Source: Candidatus Eiseniibacteriota bacterium
GTDB taxonomy: Bacteria; Orphanbacterota; Orphanbacteria; Orphanbacterales; Orphanbacteraceae
Length of the DNA: 64,000 nucleotides
Assembly (NCBI GenBank): GCA_024276995.1
Contig: JAJRWB010000021.1
Coordinates: 34,417 to 98,416 of the forward strand
Direction: 5' to 3'
Shown: positions 9,203-18,086 of the stretch, piece after piece
Position numbering within the stretch: the stretch's first letter is position 1
How the letters are laid out: each line of letters opens with the position of its first letter
Notes under the pieces: model-generated
The model's database searches: none
What the model was told of the DNA's origin: nothing
What the model saw: the letters and a program-made list of their open reading frames with translations, nothing else
Position numbers and translations under genes: made by a program

Positions 9203-9316
9203 CGGATCACCTCCTCTCCGGACGTACACCGATCGGCGAGACCCAACTCGCCCGGCCCCCCTTCCCGCCCGAGGTCGGGGCGCCGTCGCGGCAAGGGCCG
9301 CAAGCGGATCGACCGA

Positions 9317-9345
9317 ATTCTAGCGTGCCCCGCAGGCGCTGTACA
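9317..9345 (-). promoter_or_regulatory. Sigma70-like promoter reading leftward into the candidate RNA
   Basis: On the minus strand TGTACA (9345-9340) and TAGAAT (9322-9317) are separated by 17 nt. A transcription start near 9310 would give the RNA described at 9046-9310. Confidence 0.4.
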
Positions 9346-9415
9346 GGAGTTTTCGGCCGGTCCGGCCGGAAAATCGATACCCCCTGTAATCTTTCTTCTC
9401 CCGCGGTCCGATCGG

Positions 9416-9424
9416 TGCTATAAT
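9416..9424 (+). promoter_or_regulatory. Extended -10 promoter of the secreted nuclease-like gene
   Basis: TGCTATAAT is a perfect extended -10 element (TG at 9416-9417, TATAAT at 9419-9424), 55 nt before the chosen ATG. The -35 region is weak, as expected for an extended -10 promoter. Confidence 0.55.
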
Positions 9425-9478
9425 GTAAGCCCTCCCCCCCGGTGAAGTCCCCGTTCCACACAACAGGAGATGTGCCTC

Positions 9479-11251
9479 ATGATGCCGTTTTCGTTCCTCA
9501 CGCTCCGGAGAGCGGCCTCGCTTTCGGCTCTCCTTTCCCTCGCGTTCGCCACCACCCTTTTCGCGGCCGCCTTTCCGATCTCCATGGACGGCGCCTTCGA
9601 CGACTGGACGGCGGTGCCTGTCGCCTTCACCGACGCTTCCGGCGACGGGGGGGGCTCGGGAATCGATTTCGGACGGCTCTGGGCCGCGAACGACGGGCGG
9701 GGCCTTTTCCTTCGAATCGAACTCGGCCCGTCGCTCGTGATGCAGGAATCGAACAGCCTGACCCTCTACATCGACACCGACAACAATAGCTCCACGGGAA
9801 CGGCGGTGGCCGGCATGGGCGCCGATCTCGTCTGGGAGTTCGGCAACCGGGGCGGAACGTACCAGGGCTCGTCGATCTTCTGGGACGACATCGGTCTGGT
9901 CACCACGCCGCCCCATGCGGGGAGCGACTTCGAAATCTCCCTCCTCCGCGCCGCGACACCCGGGGGGAACACCCTCTTCCCGTCGAACACGATCCGCATC
10001 GCCCTTCGGGACAACTCGTCCGGCGGCGACTGGATTCCGAGCAGCTCCACGTCGGTGTCGTACACATTCGACGATTCGAATCCATACGATCCGCCGGCGA
10101 TCGCCCTCGATAAGGCGAACGCCGATTATCTCCGCGTGATGACACACAATGTGAAGAACGACGGCCTGTGGAGCCGGTCGGCGGAGCACGGGAGACTGGT
10201 GCAGGCGATCAACCCCGATATCATCGCCTACCAGGAGATTTACAACAACGATGGGCCGACCACTCTTTCGTGGGTTCAGTCGTACCTTCCGGGCACGTGG
10301 TACCTTTCGTGGAGCGGAGAGCTGAAGATCATCTCCCGCTACCCGATTCTACAAGAGTGGTCCACCGGTGCCGGCAGGGCGTGGGCGGCGCTTATCGATC
10401 TGCCCACCGCGTTCACCCATGACCTGTTGCTGATCAATCTCCATCTGAAGTGCTGCTCCACGGGCGACTCGCAGCGACAGCAGCAGATCGATGACGTAAT
10501 GTCGTTCATCCGTGACGCGGAGAGCGCGGGTGGATCGATCACTCTTCCCGCCTACACGCCGATCATGATCGTGGGCGACACGAACATGTACGGCGACGCG
10601 CAGCAGGTGACCACCCTTCTCACGGGCGACATCCTGGACAACGGCACCTACGGTCCCGACTTCAACCCGGACTGGGATGGAACCGCCCTCGACGCTCTCG
10701 TGTCGAGACAGCTTTCCGTCAGGCAGACCTATTCCTATTACAACCCGGCCAGCTCGTACGGTCCGTCGCACATCGACAGGATCACCGTCACCGGAAGTGC
10801 GGTCACCGTGGACAAGAGCTTCATGCTTCACACGCAGAATCTCGATCCAGCGGTGCTCGCCGCGGCCGGCCTGAACGCCGGCGATTCCCAGGCGGCTTCG
10901 GATCACGCGCCCCACGTCGTCGACCTGCAGAGCGATAACACGAGCACCGGCGTGGCCGCGCCGGCGCCGGGCGCACTCCGCTTCGCACTCGTGAACCGGC
11001 CGAATCCGTTCAACCCGCAGACATCGATCTCCTTCGCCCTGTCGTCGGCGGGAGAGGTTCGCCTCGCCGTGTTCGACGTCCAGGGCAGGAAGGTGACGAC
11101 CCTCGTGGACGGCCGTCGTTCCGCCGGTGAATACTCGACCGCGTGGGACGGCACCGACGACATGGGAGCGGCGGTGGCGTCGGGCGTCTACTTCGCCCGT
11201 CTCGAGAAGGACGGGGACTCCTCGATCCGCCGAATGATCCTGATTCGCTAA
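9479..11251 (+). CDS. Secreted endonuclease/exonuclease/phosphatase-fold protein with sorting module
   Basis: 590 residues. ATG 9479 is preferred because AGGAG lies nine nt upstream; the ATG at 9470 abuts the SD. A Sec signal peptide ends around AAA/FPISMDG. Residues ~25-200 form a beta-rich domain. The EEP catalytic motifs follow in order: MTHNVKNDG (~220), PDIIAYQEIY (~246), NLHLKC (~320), GDTNMYGD (~365), SHIDRI (~430) and SDHAPHVV (~473). The metal-binding Asn/Glu/Asp/His set is therefore complete. The last ~85 residues are the FlgD-like sorting module (NPFNPQTSISF ... GTDDMGAAVASGVYFARLE). This suggests an extracellular or surface-attached nuclease or phosphodiesterase. The substrate is unknown. 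Confidence 0.85.
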   Translation: MMPFSFLTLRRAASLSALLSLAFATTLFAAAFPISMDGAFDDWTAVPVAFTDASGDGGGSGIDFGRLWAANDGRGLFLRIELGPSLVMQESNSLTLYIDTDNNSSTGTAVAGMGADLVWEFGNRGGTYQGSSIFWDDIGLVTTPPHAGSDFEISLLRAATPGGNTLFPSNTIRIALRDNSSGGDWIPSSSTSVSYTFDDSNPYDPPAIALDKANADYLRVMTHNVKNDGLWSRSAEHGRLVQAINPDIIAYQEIYNNDGPTTLSWVQSYLPGTWYLSWSGELKIISRYPILQEWSTGAGRAWAALIDLPTAFTHDLLLINLHLKCCSTGDSQRQQQIDDVMSFIRDAESAGGSITLPAYTPIMIVGDTNMYGDAQQVTTLLTGDILDNGTYGPDFNPDWDGTALDALVSRQLSVRQTYSYYNPASSYGPSHIDRITVTGSAVTVDKSFMLHTQNLDPAVLAAAGLNAGDSQAASDHAPHVVDLQSDNTSTGVAAPAPGALRFALVNRPNPFNPQTSISFALSSAGEVRLAVFDVQGRKVTTLVDGRRSAGEYSTAWDGTDDMGAAVASGVYFARLEKDGDSSIRRMILIR

Positions 11252-11293
11252 GCGGCGCTCCGGATCGACGGCATTCGCATCTGTTCGTGACGA

Positions 11294-11314
11294 CCCCGGG
11301 CATCGAGCCCGGGG
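11294..11314. terminator. GC-rich hairpin after the nuclease-like gene
   Basis: A perfect 8-bp stem (CCCCGGGC with GCCCGGGG) and a 5-nt loop lie 43 nt after the stop. No U-run follows. It may be a terminator or an mRNA-stabilising hairpin. Confidence 0.35.
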
Positions 11315-11443
11315 CCGATTCAGTCGCCGGCCGGGCACGATCTTTCTTTTCCAACGGTCCGAGTCAATCGACTAAGATGATCGCGGGATGTCGACTCACC
11401 CGCGGTGAAAGGGGTCGGTCGGCCCGGACGGGTTGGAGGAACG

Positions 11444-12829
11444 ATGGACCAGGAACGGTTTATTCAAAAATGTATCGGTCGTGCAGTTATTCCCCTCGCC
11501 GGCATGGCACTCCTTGCGACGGCGCTCGCGTTCTCTTGCTCGAAGCGGATTTCATCCCTCCCGCTCGATGCGGAGAATACGAATGTTTTCTGGCTTACCG
11601 TATGCACCCTCCGCGCGGACCATCTCGGCGCGGCGGGCTACGAGGCGGATACCTCTCCTTTCATCGACAGTCTCGCCGCCGGGGGGGTGTTTTTCGATCG
11701 CGTGCTCACCGCGGCGCCGTGGACGAGGGCGTCGATCGCGTCGATGATCACCGGCGTTTACCCGCGCACCCTCGACATCGAAAGTCGCACCGCGGGCGAT
11801 CCCGAGAAGATCCTCGCCGATCGCTTCGATACCGCCGCCGAGCTCTTTCGATCCGCGGGCTACGCCACCATCGGGCTGACGGCGAATCCGAACACGAACA
11901 GGGTTTTCAATTTTCAGCAGGGATTCGATCAGTACCAGGATACGAAGAAACTCTGGCGAAACGGCTACGCCGCGGAGAAAGCGGACGGAAAGAAGATTCT
12001 CGATGCCCTTCTCGATCAGCTGGGCGGGCCGCTCCGGGGAAAGAGGTTCTTCGCCCACGCCGTGATCGTCGATGTTCATCTTCCTTATCTCGCTGAGAAG
12101 GCGCGCGAGAAGACGGGCGCCTTCGAACCGGGAACCGCCACGGCCGAGTACGATCGCCAGATCCGTTATGTCGACGCCGTCCTCTCCGATTTCATGAAAG
12201 GCCTCGACAGCCTCGGGCTGGACAATACCCTCGTGGTGGTGAATTCCGACCACGGCGAGGCCTTTCGCAAAGTGCGGCCGTACGACGTTCGCCACGGAAA
12301 GTATCTCTTCAATTCGACGATCTGGACACCTCTTCTCCTCTCCCACCCCGCGCTGGAGAAGTGTGCCATGACCCATCATGAAGTGATCGCCTCGGTCGAT
12401 ATTCTTCCCACGCTGCTCGATCTTCTCGGCATACCGTTCGACACCGATGTGGTGCAGGGGAAGTCGCGGAAGGGCGCGATCCTCGCCGCGAGAAGTGCGG
12501 GAAGCGACCGGGATCCCCACTACGTGGAGACATCCCACCAGAAGGTGAACCGGAGCGCCCTTCTCACCGGCGGGTGGAAGGTGATCGCCGATTACGGTTT
12601 CGAAAACAGACCCGATCCGAAGAGTGTCGAACTCTATCGCTTCGCCGAGGATCCGCTCGAGCAGAACGACCGTGCGCGGATCGATTCGACGACGGCCGCC
12701 GATCTTCTCGGGCGTCTCCAGGAGTGGCGTGAATCGCGCGATGCCGAAGCGGCCGCGTCACCGGAGCGTGCCGCCATCAGCGAGGAGGAACGGCGGGCCT
12801 TGGATGCGCTCGGCTATATCGATCGCTGA
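11444..12829 (+). CDS. Sulfatase-family lipoprotein with altered metal site
   Basis: 461 residues from ATG 11444 (SD TTGGAGGAACG); an upstream in-frame GTG at 11405 has no comparable SD. The lipobox is LATALAFSC. The fold motifs of the alkaline-phosphatase superfamily sulfatases are present: TLRADHLGAAGY, the nucleophile segment APWTRASIASM (Thr in place of Cys/Ser, near residue 92), VNSDHGEAF, and the C-terminal ALGYIDR shared by this subfamily. The Asp that normally precedes TLR (as in VVDTLRAD of the other two copies here) is Cys (TVCTLRAD), so a metal ligand appears lost. It may be a degenerate enzyme or a phosphotransferase with changed chemistry. The 3' end overlaps the convergent YfhO-like gene by 16 nt. 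Confidence 0.8.
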   Translation: MDQERFIQKCIGRAVIPLAGMALLATALAFSCSKRISSLPLDAENTNVFWLTVCTLRADHLGAAGYEADTSPFIDSLAAGGVFFDRVLTAAPWTRASIASMITGVYPRTLDIESRTAGDPEKILADRFDTAAELFRSAGYATIGLTANPNTNRVFNFQQGFDQYQDTKKLWRNGYAAEKADGKKILDALLDQLGGPLRGKRFFAHAVIVDVHLPYLAEKAREKTGAFEPGTATAEYDRQIRYVDAVLSDFMKGLDSLGLDNTLVVVNSDHGEAFRKVRPYDVRHGKYLFNSTIWTPLLLSHPALEKCAMTHHEVIASVDILPTLLDLLGIPFDTDVVQGKSRKGAILAARSAGSDRDPHYVETSHQKVNRSALLTGGWKVIADYGFENRPDPKSVELYRFAEDPLEQNDRARIDSTTAADLLGRLQEWRESRDAEAAASPERAAISEEERRALDALGYIDR

Positions 12830-15288
12830 CGCCGCCGTCGTGGAAAGAGAAGGATCGCGGCGATCAGAAGGCCTCCGATGCTCGCCGCTGCGCCCCGGCG
12901 GAACGCCGGCGGCGCGTATTCGAGACGCACCTCGTGCTTCCCGGGGGGAAGAGGGACGCCCCGCACGATGCCGCACACCGCAACGATCGGCGCCTCGTCG
13001 CCGTCGATCGTTGCCCTCCAGCCGGGGCTGTACGTGTCGGCCACCACGAGAAGCTGTTCCGTCGGCGCATCGGTGCGCACGGTCAGCTCGTTCCATCCGT
13101 CATGCTCCACGACGGCGCTTCCCGGCGCGGCCGCGCTGTCGCCGATCTCTCCCTCACCGACATAGACCGCGCTCTTTCCCGGCTCGAAGTCTCCCCGCCG
13201 GAGGATTTCCGCCGCATCCTTTGCGGACACACCTCTGGCGTACGGTACGAGGCGTATCCGCGGGACGAAACTCTTCCGTCTCCAGCGGAAGAATCCCTCC
13301 TTCGACGAGCCGATCCACCCCGCCCTGCGGAATGTTCGCCTCATATCGGGCATGACGTAGAGAAGTTCCGCGCCGCTGACGATGTCCTTCACCGAAAGGA
13401 GATCGAGAATCGGGTGGGTCAGCGCGCCGATCGAATCGGGCGCCACGATCCTTTTTCCCGACCAGTTGCCGTGGGAGAAGAGATCCTCGCCGGAGCAGAT
13501 CTCGAGCGCTTCCCCGATGGTGCTTTCGCACAACGCGTTGTATCCCTGTACGTCGCGCAGATGAAAAAGGGTGTTCGTCGACGGAGGAAGCACACCGGAG
13601 AGCTTGTAACTCCCGCCCCACTCTTTCCGAAAACGGAGAAACCGGCCGCCGCCGCTTTCCCCCTCGTCTAGATGGGCGCGCAGCTCACCGATGGCGGGCG
13701 TCTCCTCGAACACGGCGTCGGGATCTCTCGAAGCGCGGTAAGGAAAGTCGAAGACCATGAGCTGAACCGCCGCCACGGCGCACGGGAGGAACGCCGCGAT
13801 CCGCCCGGCGGGGAGGAGGAAGGCGATCGCTCCCCCGATGCCGAAAAACGATGCGATCCAAGCCCGCAGCTCCGCCGGTTCATAGAGATACGGCGCCATC
13901 GTGTTCGGTGGATAAGGACCGTAGTGCGATCCGAGTCTCGCCGAAAGGTGCGGTCCGTTCAGCTGAATCCAGAGTGCTCCGGCGAGGAGGAGGAGAATCG
14001 CCGCGGCACCGAAGAGCTTCCTGCCGCCCCGGCGGTTGGACGCGAGATCGGCGGCGCCCAAGCCGGCGAGCATGGTCTGGGCGAAAATGAGAAAGAACCC
14101 CGCCCTGTCGATCCGGGAGAAGCGAAATCCGGGGAAGACCTCATAGGCCAGACGGGCGAGGGGGGTTCCGAACACGATGCCGGCGAAGAAGAGGAAGATC
14201 AACGTGAAGGGAAGCGCTTTTCTGCGCGTGCCGGGAGAGGCGGCGCCCCACACGGCGAGAAGGAAGATCGGTGTGCCTGCGAAGAGCGCCGCCATGGTGG
14301 TGCGCAGGAAGTGATGGTTCCCGAGGGGGAATTTCCCCCCCCACGAATCGGCGCTGACGATCGATCCGAAGAAATCGGGCACCACGAGACGGATCATCTC
14401 GACGGGATGGAAACCGCCCGAGAGGATCGCCGAGTAGGAGAGGGTCGAGCGCGCCGAGGCTCCGGCGAGATTCACCGTGGGGAGGAGCTGCGCGCCGGCG
14501 AGAAGGAGAGCGATCACGCCCCCTCCGGCAAGGGCGGAAATCGTCTTCCCGTGCCGCTTCCAATCGAATGGCGCCGCGTCCCGTCCGGTGAGCCGGACGG
14601 CGAGAAAAAGGAGCGCCCCGTAGGCGGCTTGCACCACCGTCTGCGGCTGGCCGGAGAGGAACATGAGCGCGCATGTCACGCCGAGCAGCGCCGCCCGGCG
14701 CCGGTCCGGCTTTTCGAGGACGTGCTCCATGGCGAGGAAGAGCCACGGCACCCATGACGCGGTGGCGAGAAACGTCGGGAGGCCGATGTTCTTGACGAAG
14801 TATTCGTTCAGCGAAAACACCGCTCCCGCCGCCCATGCGAGGGAGGGGGGCGCCCTCAGCTTCAGAAGGAGAAGAAAGACGCCCGCGGCGCCCCACGCCA
14901 TGTGGAACAGGAGATAGGGCGGGAACTGGTCGATCGGTTTCAGCGGGAGGAGGAACCAGTTCACCGGGTAGAAGACGCCGACCTGGAGATCCGCGAGCAG
15001 CGGCGAGCCGCAAAAGGAGTACGGATTCCAAAGGGGCCATTCCTTGCGCGCCCACGCCTCGGAGAGGATGAAGCGGCGCGGGTAATAGGAGAGGCAGAAA
15101 TCGGGGTTCAGGTTCGGATAACGGGGCGTGGAGATTCTCTGCGACTGCGACCAGGGACGCCACGCATGCTTATCGGCCGTCCACACGATTCGCTTCGTGA
15201 AGAGCGGTCCGGCGAGGAGAATCCCGGCGGGGATCAGCAGCGCGAGCAGCGCGAGAGAAAGGCGAAGCCTGGAACCGGGTCGCGTCAT
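12814..15288 (-). CDS. YfhO-family multi-spanning membrane protein
   Basis: 824 residues from ATG 15288, preceded by GGAAGG; longer upstream extensions are Arg-rich and non-native. It has about a dozen transmembrane helices, then a soluble C-terminal beta domain. Typical features are PRRFILSEAWARKEWPLWNP in the first loop, DLQVGVFYPVNW, and the C-terminal VVADTYSPGWRATIDGDE followed by PLPPGKHEVRLEY. YfhO/GT-C-like proteins add sugars to polymers at the outer face of the membrane (e.g. lipoteichoic acid glycosylation in Gram-positives). Here the substrate is unknown but fits the surrounding glycan genes. The stop is TAG. The gene converges on the sulfatase gene. Confidence 0.83.
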   Translation of the reverse strand: MTRPGSRLRLSLALLALLIPAGILLAGPLFTKRIVWTADKHAWRPWSQSQRISTPRYPNLNPDFCLSYYPRRFILSEAWARKEWPLWNPYSFCGSPLLADLQVGVFYPVNWFLLPLKPIDQFPPYLLFHMAWGAAGVFLLLLKLRAPPSLAWAAGAVFSLNEYFVKNIGLPTFLATASWVPWLFLAMEHVLEKPDRRRAALLGVTCALMFLSGQPQTVVQAAYGALLFLAVRLTGRDAAPFDWKRHGKTISALAGGGVIALLLAGAQLLPTVNLAGASARSTLSYSAILSGGFHPVEMIRLVVPDFFGSIVSADSWGGKFPLGNHHFLRTTMAALFAGTPIFLLAVWGAASPGTRRKALPFTLIFLFFAGIVFGTPLARLAYEVFPGFRFSRIDRAGFFLIFAQTMLAGLGAADLASNRRGGRKLFGAAAILLLLAGALWIQLNGPHLSARLGSHYGPYPPNTMAPYLYEPAELRAWIASFFGIGGAIAFLLPAGRIAAFLPCAVAAVQLMVFDFPYRASRDPDAVFEETPAIGELRAHLDEGESGGGRFLRFRKEWGGSYKLSGVLPPSTNTLFHLRDVQGYNALCESTIGEALEICSGEDLFSHGNWSGKRIVAPDSIGALTHPILDLLSVKDIVSGAELLYVMPDMRRTFRRAGWIGSSKEGFFRWRRKSFVPRIRLVPYARGVSAKDAAEILRRGDFEPGKSAVYVGEGEIGDSAAAPGSAVVEHDGWNELTVRTDAPTEQLLVVADTYSPGWRATIDGDEAPIVAVCGIVRGVPLPPGKHEVRLEYAPPAFRRGAAASIGGLLIAAILLFPRRRRQRSI

Positions 15289-15443
15289 GTCGCCTTCCGT
15301 TAGAATAGGAGCCGGTTTATGGGGGGGTTCCGTTGATCGAACGGTTCCACAATTGTCCATGTTACCATTAACCCGGGCCGAACGGTTTCCCGAATCTGCG
15401 GCCGGCGCGGAACGACCTGTTTTCATCGGAGAGGAGAAGCGGC

Positions 15444-16592
15444 ATGGCGAATCGTTCGATCCGGTCCTCGTCGCGCCGGCGGAACGCTCTTCCCGGCGCC
15501 GTTCTCTCCGTCCTCCTTCCCGCCGGCGTCTTCGCCGCGTCGCTTTTCGCCTTCTCATCGATCCTCTCCCGCTCATTCCCACCCGGAAACCCGACGATCT
15601 TCGACAGGAAGATCGCCCAATTCTCGGCGTCAGACGGGGAGAGATACAACACGGTTTTCGTTGGATCGAGCCGCGTGTACCGGCACCTCATCCCCGTTCT
15701 TTTTGACGAGGCGCCGGCTCTTTCGGGCCTCGGGATCCGCTCGTATAACTTCGGTTACTACGGAAGCCGGGCGCTCGAGCTTCCTCACCTCATGAGACGG
15801 GTGCTCGCGGCGGACCGCGAAGGAAAATTGAAGTGGGTTTTCATCGATGTCGAGCCGATGGCCTGGGATCTGGAGGATGTGAATCTCGCCACCGCTCGCG
15901 TGGCGTCGTATCACGACGCAACCACTCTTGCCCGGGCGGTCCGGTACGCCGTGGGCCGCGATTCCCTCGCCCTGTCGGTGAGAATCGCCGCGGCGGCGCG
16001 ACACCTGGTCCCTTTCTTTCGCCATATTCTCTCGTGGTCCGAAGGGAGCACGTGGCTCAAGAACGCGATCCGGCCTTCCGGGGAGTGGCGTCGCCGCTCG
16101 GAAGAGTTGTGGAGAGCCCACCGGAGGGGCTACCTCTCTCTCGAATCGTCGCTCGAGCTGGCCGACGAGGAAGAACGCGGCCGGCTCGAGGAGAGGAAGG
16201 CGCTCTTCGAGAAAAAAAGGGGGAAATTCCTTCGGAACGTGAGGAGATTGCGATCCGAACCTCCCGGCGAGGCCGATCTCGATCGGGTGATGGTCGATGT
16301 GCTGGCGAAGCTCGACCGGATGGTACGGGATCACGGCGCCACGGCGATCTTCATTTCCAACCCGATCTTGAGGCCGCGCAACGATCTCAAGATCGCCCAC
16401 GAAACCGACGTGATCGAGAACTTCTTCCCCTTCGATGATCCCGACTCGTGCGCGGTCCTTTTCGATCCCGACTACAGGTTCGACGAGGGCCATCTGAGCA
16501 GCGAAGGCGCGGCGATATACACCTCGCTCCTCGCCGACCGCTTCGGACGGTGGTTTCATGAGAAGGAAACGAAGAAAGAGGCGGCGCATTGA
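15444..16592 (+). CDS. SGNH-like membrane-anchored partner of MBOAT acyltransferase
   Basis: 382 residues with one N-terminal membrane anchor (~15-37). An SGNH-type block I is seen as VFVGSSRVYRH near residue 72 and the Asp/His block as FDEGHLSSEGAAIY near the end, resembling AlgJ/DltD-like periplasmic partners of MBOAT enzymes. The TGA stop overlaps the TTG start of the MBOAT gene (TTGA), so the pair is coupled. The likely role is to accept acyl groups from the MBOAT protein and transfer them to an exported polysaccharide. Confidence 0.75.
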   Translation: MANRSIRSSSRRRNALPGAVLSVLLPAGVFAASLFAFSSILSRSFPPGNPTIFDRKIAQFSASDGERYNTVFVGSSRVYRHLIPVLFDEAPALSGLGIRSYNFGYYGSRALELPHLMRRVLAADREGKLKWVFIDVEPMAWDLEDVNLATARVASYHDATTLARAVRYAVGRDSLALSVRIAAAARHLVPFFRHILSWSEGSTWLKNAIRPSGEWRRRSEELWRAHRRGYLSLESSLELADEEERGRLEERKALFEKKRGKFLRNVRRLRSEPPGEADLDRVMVDVLAKLDRMVRDHGATAIFISNPILRPRNDLKIAHETDVIENFFPFDDPDSCAVLFDPDYRFDEGHLSSEGAAIYTSLLADRFGRWFHEKETKKEAAH

Positions 16593-18001
16593 TTTTCACC
16601 GAGTTCCGGTTTCTGCTCTTCTTCGCCGTCGTGTTCGCGGTCCACTGGACACTAAAGGAGAACCGCGCCCGGAAGATATGGCTTCTCCTTTGCAGCTACT
16701 ACTTCTACGCGGCATGGGATTGGCGGTTCCTTTCGCTCATCTTCGCGTCCACCGTGGTCGATCACTTCGCCGGATCGGGGATCGACCGGTGCGATCGGGC
16801 CGACGAGAAGAGAAGAAAAAGGTGGCTCCTTCTCAGCGTACTCTGCAATCTCGGCCTCCTAGGCGTATTCAAGTATTTCAACTTCTTCGTCGATTCCGGC
16901 TCGGCCTTTCTCAACACCCTCGGCATCGGCGCCACGGTGCCGGCGCTTCGCATCATTCTCCCGGTGGGGATCAGTTTCTACACGTTCCAGACGATGAGCT
17001 ACACCATCGACATCTACAGGGGTCGGCTCCGCCCGGCGAAGAGCTTCCTCGACCTCGGCTTGTTCGTAGGCTTCTTCCCGCAGCTCGTGGCGGGACCGAT
17101 CGTGCGGGCGCGCGACTTCATCCCCCAGCTCGATCGCCTTCGCCGCCCCGCCGACATCCCTTTTCGCGCCTGCGCCCTCCTTTTCCTTTCCGGTTTTCTG
17201 AAGAAGGCGTGCATCTCGGACAACATCTCCGTCGTGGTAGACCCGTATTTCGCCCATCCCCAGGCGTACGACGCGTTGAGCGCGTGGATCGGCGTGCTCC
17301 TCTACTCGGTGCAGATCTACTGCGATTTTTCGGGCTATTCCGACATGGCGATCGCCACGGCGGGCTTTCTCGGTTACCGGCTTTGCGATAACTTCGCCCA
17401 TCCCTACTTTTCCGGGAGTATCCAGGAGTTCTGGCGGCGGTGGCATATCAGCCTCTCCACGTGGCTTCGCGACTACCCTTATATCCCCCTCGGCGGGGGG
17501 CGGGGATCGAAGCTCTTCCGCTACAGGAACCTGATGCTCACCATGCTTCTCGGCGGACTCTGGCACGGGGCGGCGTGGAGATTCGTCATCTGGGGGGGAC
17601 TCCACGGCTTGGCGCTCGTGGTTCACAGGGAGTGGCGAACGATGCTCGAAAGGCGTGGGATCGGCTGGTCGATCCCGCCGGCGGCGGGTGTGGCGCTCAC
17701 CTTCTACTGGGTGGGGTTGACATGGATCTTCTTTCGAGCCACCGACTGGCGCAGCGCATTCGTCATCGCCCGGTCGTATCTCTTCCTCCACAGTCCGGGA
17801 GTGAAAAGTCTAGACCTTGACGGGCTCTATCTCTTCCTTCTGCTGGTGGCGGCGCACTGGATCGCTTACCGGAGGTGGACGGTACCGTTCCGCCGGTCGG
17901 CGCCGGATGTGCTCTTCGCCGCGGTGCTCGGCGTGATCGTCTCGTTCATCTCTTTCTTCATGGCTTCCGACGTGGCGCCGTTCATCTATTTCCAGTTCTA
18001 G
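16589..18001 (+). CDS. MBOAT family O-acyltransferase (AlgI/PatA-like)
   Basis: 470 residues from a TTG start overlapping the previous stop. It is multi-spanning. The MBOAT signature is complete: FWRRWHISLSTWLRDYPYIP near residue 284, containing the invariant region, and LGGLWHGAAWRFVIWGGLHG near residue 322 with the catalytic His. The C-terminus IYFQF is the usual family ending, so the TAG stop at 17999-18001 is a genuine terminator of translation. It transfers acyl groups (typically acetyl) across the membrane to a partner at the periplasmic face, here most likely the coupled SGNH protein. Confidence 0.92.
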   Translation: MIFTEFRFLLFFAVVFAVHWTLKENRARKIWLLLCSYYFYAAWDWRFLSLIFASTVVDHFAGSGIDRCDRADEKRRKRWLLLSVLCNLGLLGVFKYFNFFVDSGSAFLNTLGIGATVPALRIILPVGISFYTFQTMSYTIDIYRGRLRPAKSFLDLGLFVGFFPQLVAGPIVRARDFIPQLDRLRRPADIPFRACALLFLSGFLKKACISDNISVVVDPYFAHPQAYDALSAWIGVLLYSVQIYCDFSGYSDMAIATAGFLGYRLCDNFAHPYFSGSIQEFWRRWHISLSTWLRDYPYIPLGGGRGSKLFRYRNLMLTMLLGGLWHGAAWRFVIWGGLHGLALVVHREWRTMLERRGIGWSIPPAAGVALTFYWVGLTWIFFRATDWRSAFVIARSYLFLHSPGVKSLDLDGLYLFLLLVAAHWIAYRRWTVPFRRSAPDVLFAAVLGVIVSFISFFMASDVAPFIYFQF

Positions 18002-18035
18002 CGAAGCGCGTGCCCCGGCCGGACCCCGCCGGGAG

Positions 18036-18064
18036 TGGACATCGAGCCGAGGGGAGGATAAGAT
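18036..18064 (+). promoter_or_regulatory. Sigma70-type promoter for the GT-C/sulfatase operon
   Basis: TGGACA (18036-18041) and TAAGAT (18059-18064) are separated by 17 nt and lie 22 nt before ATG 18087. This gives a short leader with SD GAGGGA. Confidence 0.5.
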
Positions 18065-18086
18065 CCGCCCCAGAGTGAGGGAACCG

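Larger units (their letters stand above)
9046..9310 (-). ncRNA. Candidate structured RNA or attenuator-like leader, family unknown
   Basis: No long gene fits between 8887 and 9478. On the minus strand there is a promoter-like pair (9345-9317), then a perfect 12-nt extended Shine-Dalgarno (complement of 9204-9215), a 14-codon ORF, and a long stem. The stem pairs 9165-9173 with 9095-9103, 9160-9164 with 9110-9114, 9154-9158 with 9118-9122, and 9145-9148 with 9137-9140. A 15-bp terminator-like hairpin follows at 9081-9048. The expected transcript is about 265 nt, ending 160 nt before the SGNH hydrolase start. A 6S-like RNA or a peptide-controlled attenuator are both possible. Strand and function are inference. 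Confidence 0.4.

Noticed and set aside
9204-9215. GGATCACCTCCT on the plus strand, identical to the 3' end of 16S rRNA
   Set aside because: The sequence before it has no similarity to the rest of the 16S 3' domain. On the other strand it is a Shine-Dalgarno.
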